The notes under the pieces are model-generated. The model was given only the letters and a program-made list of their open reading frames with translations. It ran no database searches and was not told where the DNA came from. Shown here piece by piece: positions 63,393 to 64,000 of a stretch of DNA of 64,000 nucleotides. Origin of the DNA: UBA11612 sp963976395 (GTDB lineage Bacteria > Pseudomonadota > Alphaproteobacteria > Rhodospirillales > Rhodospirillaceae). The DNA is taken from NCBI GenBank assembly GCA_963976395.1, contig CAXBLG010000001.1, forward strand, positions 1-64,000, written 5' to 3'. The translations under genes and the position numbers were made by a program. Every line of letters starts with the position of its first letter. Within the stretch, counting starts at the first letter, position 1.

Positions 63393-64000
63393 CTAAGGAT
63401 AATAATGCCGCAAAACGTCGTCGGAGGGGCGTTCGTAGGTCCAGTGGCGGCCGACCCGCGTGCCCGTCCGCTTCCACATCTTGGCGTTCATTTCAGCGAC
63501 CATAACCGGTACACCGATACCGTCCATGATCACCGCGCCGTCCACCTCGCCGATCCCCTGACTGGCCAGCACCTCGGCCAGAATTCCTTCCATCGGAATA
63601 ATTACGTCCGCGCCCTCTTTCACGCATTTGCGCGCAAGGCCCATGAACAGCTCGACATAATCCTTGGGGTCTTCAAAGGCCGCCACCGGCTGCTCTTCTG
63701 TGAAGTCCGGGTCGAGCGGATAGCAGGGCCCGATGCGGTCCTCGAGCCGGTGACGCACAATACTCTGCTTGATGATCCGTAAAATTTGCCGGTTGAGCGT
63801 AATGACCGAAATCGTCTGCCCGAGCGAGCAGCCGACCAGCAGTGATGTTTCGATATGGGAGGACACCGGAATATCCACCGCCGAGCGTAGTTCCGGCAAA
63901 AAGGCATCCAGATAGGTGCCGATGTGAAAGGCATCATAGCCCTCGCGCTCGGCTCTGATCGCGTTGCCGATGAACACCGGCCCAAGCGCGGCATGAAACA
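63393..64000 (-). CDS. Asp/Glu/hydantoin racemase superfamily protein, 5' truncated by window edge
   Basis: At least 202 aa; the frame stays open to base 64000, so the N-terminus lies outside the window. Segments SHIETSLLVGCSLGQTISVITL, DYVELFMGLARKCVKEGADVIIPMEGILAEVL and GAVIMDGIGVPVMVAEM follow the Asp/Glu racemase fold. The usual second catalytic Cys of racemases (a GCxG near this point) is replaced by IIPMEG, so the protein may catalyse another reaction, as in decarboxylase- or isomerase-like relatives. The C-terminus ends VLRHYYP. A terminator follows at 63.23 kb. Confidence 0.78.
   Translation of the reverse strand, partial: FHAALGPVFIGNAIRAEREGYDAFHIGTYLDAFLPELRSAVDIPVSSHIETSLLVGCSLGQTISVITLNRQILRIIKQSIVRHRLEDRIGPCYPLDPDFTEEQPVAAFEDPKDYVELFMGLARKCVKEGADVIIPMEGILAEVLASQGIGEVDGAVIMDGIGVPVMVAEMNAKMWKRTGTRVGRHWTYERPSDDVLRHYYP

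Overview
The window looks like a piece of an alphaproteobacterial chromosome. The order maeB - mutS - small membrane protein - glnD - murJ - trpS, the very large NAD-dependent glutamate dehydrogenase, the TauE/TIGR02186 pair and the usp-nfu pair are all arrangements I associate with Alphaproteobacteria. The genus cannot be fixed from sequence alone. Coding density is high, TGA is used as a normal stop (several genes end in ATGA overlaps), and I see no insertion sequence, prophage, CRISPR array or rRNA.

Region by region: (1) 1-5.2 kb: the 3' half of a tRNA-Gly(GCC), then a 1626-aa NAD-glutamate dehydrogenase. (2) 5.2-9.1 kb, minus: a TPR protein with an O-GlcNAc-transferase-like (SPINDLY/GT41) domain and an MsbA-type ABC exporter. 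(3) 9.3-14.1 kb, plus: sugar aminotransferase, Gfo/Idh/MocA oxidoreductase, UMF1-type MFS transporter, DUF2254 membrane protein. (4) 14.2-18.6 kb, plus: a small exported-protein gene interrupted by two in-frame TGA codons, a methyltransferase with an uncharacterised N-terminal half, and a CHASE hybrid histidine kinase. (5) 18.6-31.5 kb: a surface-sugar locus. The minus arm reads neuB-like, neuD-like, CBS-nucleotidyltransferase, SDR, WbpM/CapD-like dehydratase, then purH. The divergent plus arm reads neuA-like, neuC-like, gmd, fcl, class III aminotransferase. Together these should make a CMP-activated nonulosonic acid (sialic/legionaminic-like) and GDP-L-fucose. (6) 31.6-34.5 kb, plus: TauE/SafE exporter, TIGR02186 protein, universal stress protein, NifU/Nfu-type protein. 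(7) 34.6-46.4 kb: an accessory-looking block with an S9 peptidase, a TPR/2OG-Fe(II) oxygenase, a TonB-dependent receptor, a lipoprotein amidase, small membrane or secreted proteins, a methyltransferase and a DUF952 protein; three clear rho-independent terminators separate its units. (8) 46.4-64 kb: housekeeping genes trpS, murJ, glnD, mutS, maeB, a PhoR-like kinase, ampG-like permease, typA, and a racemase-family gene running off the right edge.

The strongest points for follow-up are the divergent nonulosonate/GDP-fucose locus with an unexplained HemL-like aminotransferase and palindromes in its shared promoter region; the small exported-protein gene with two in-frame TGA codons; a 28-nt perfect palindrome after nfu; a 12-nt palindrome just upstream of the S9 peptidase; and the accessory block that separates usp-nfu from trpS-murJ. 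I did not find a clearly new defence or mobile system.
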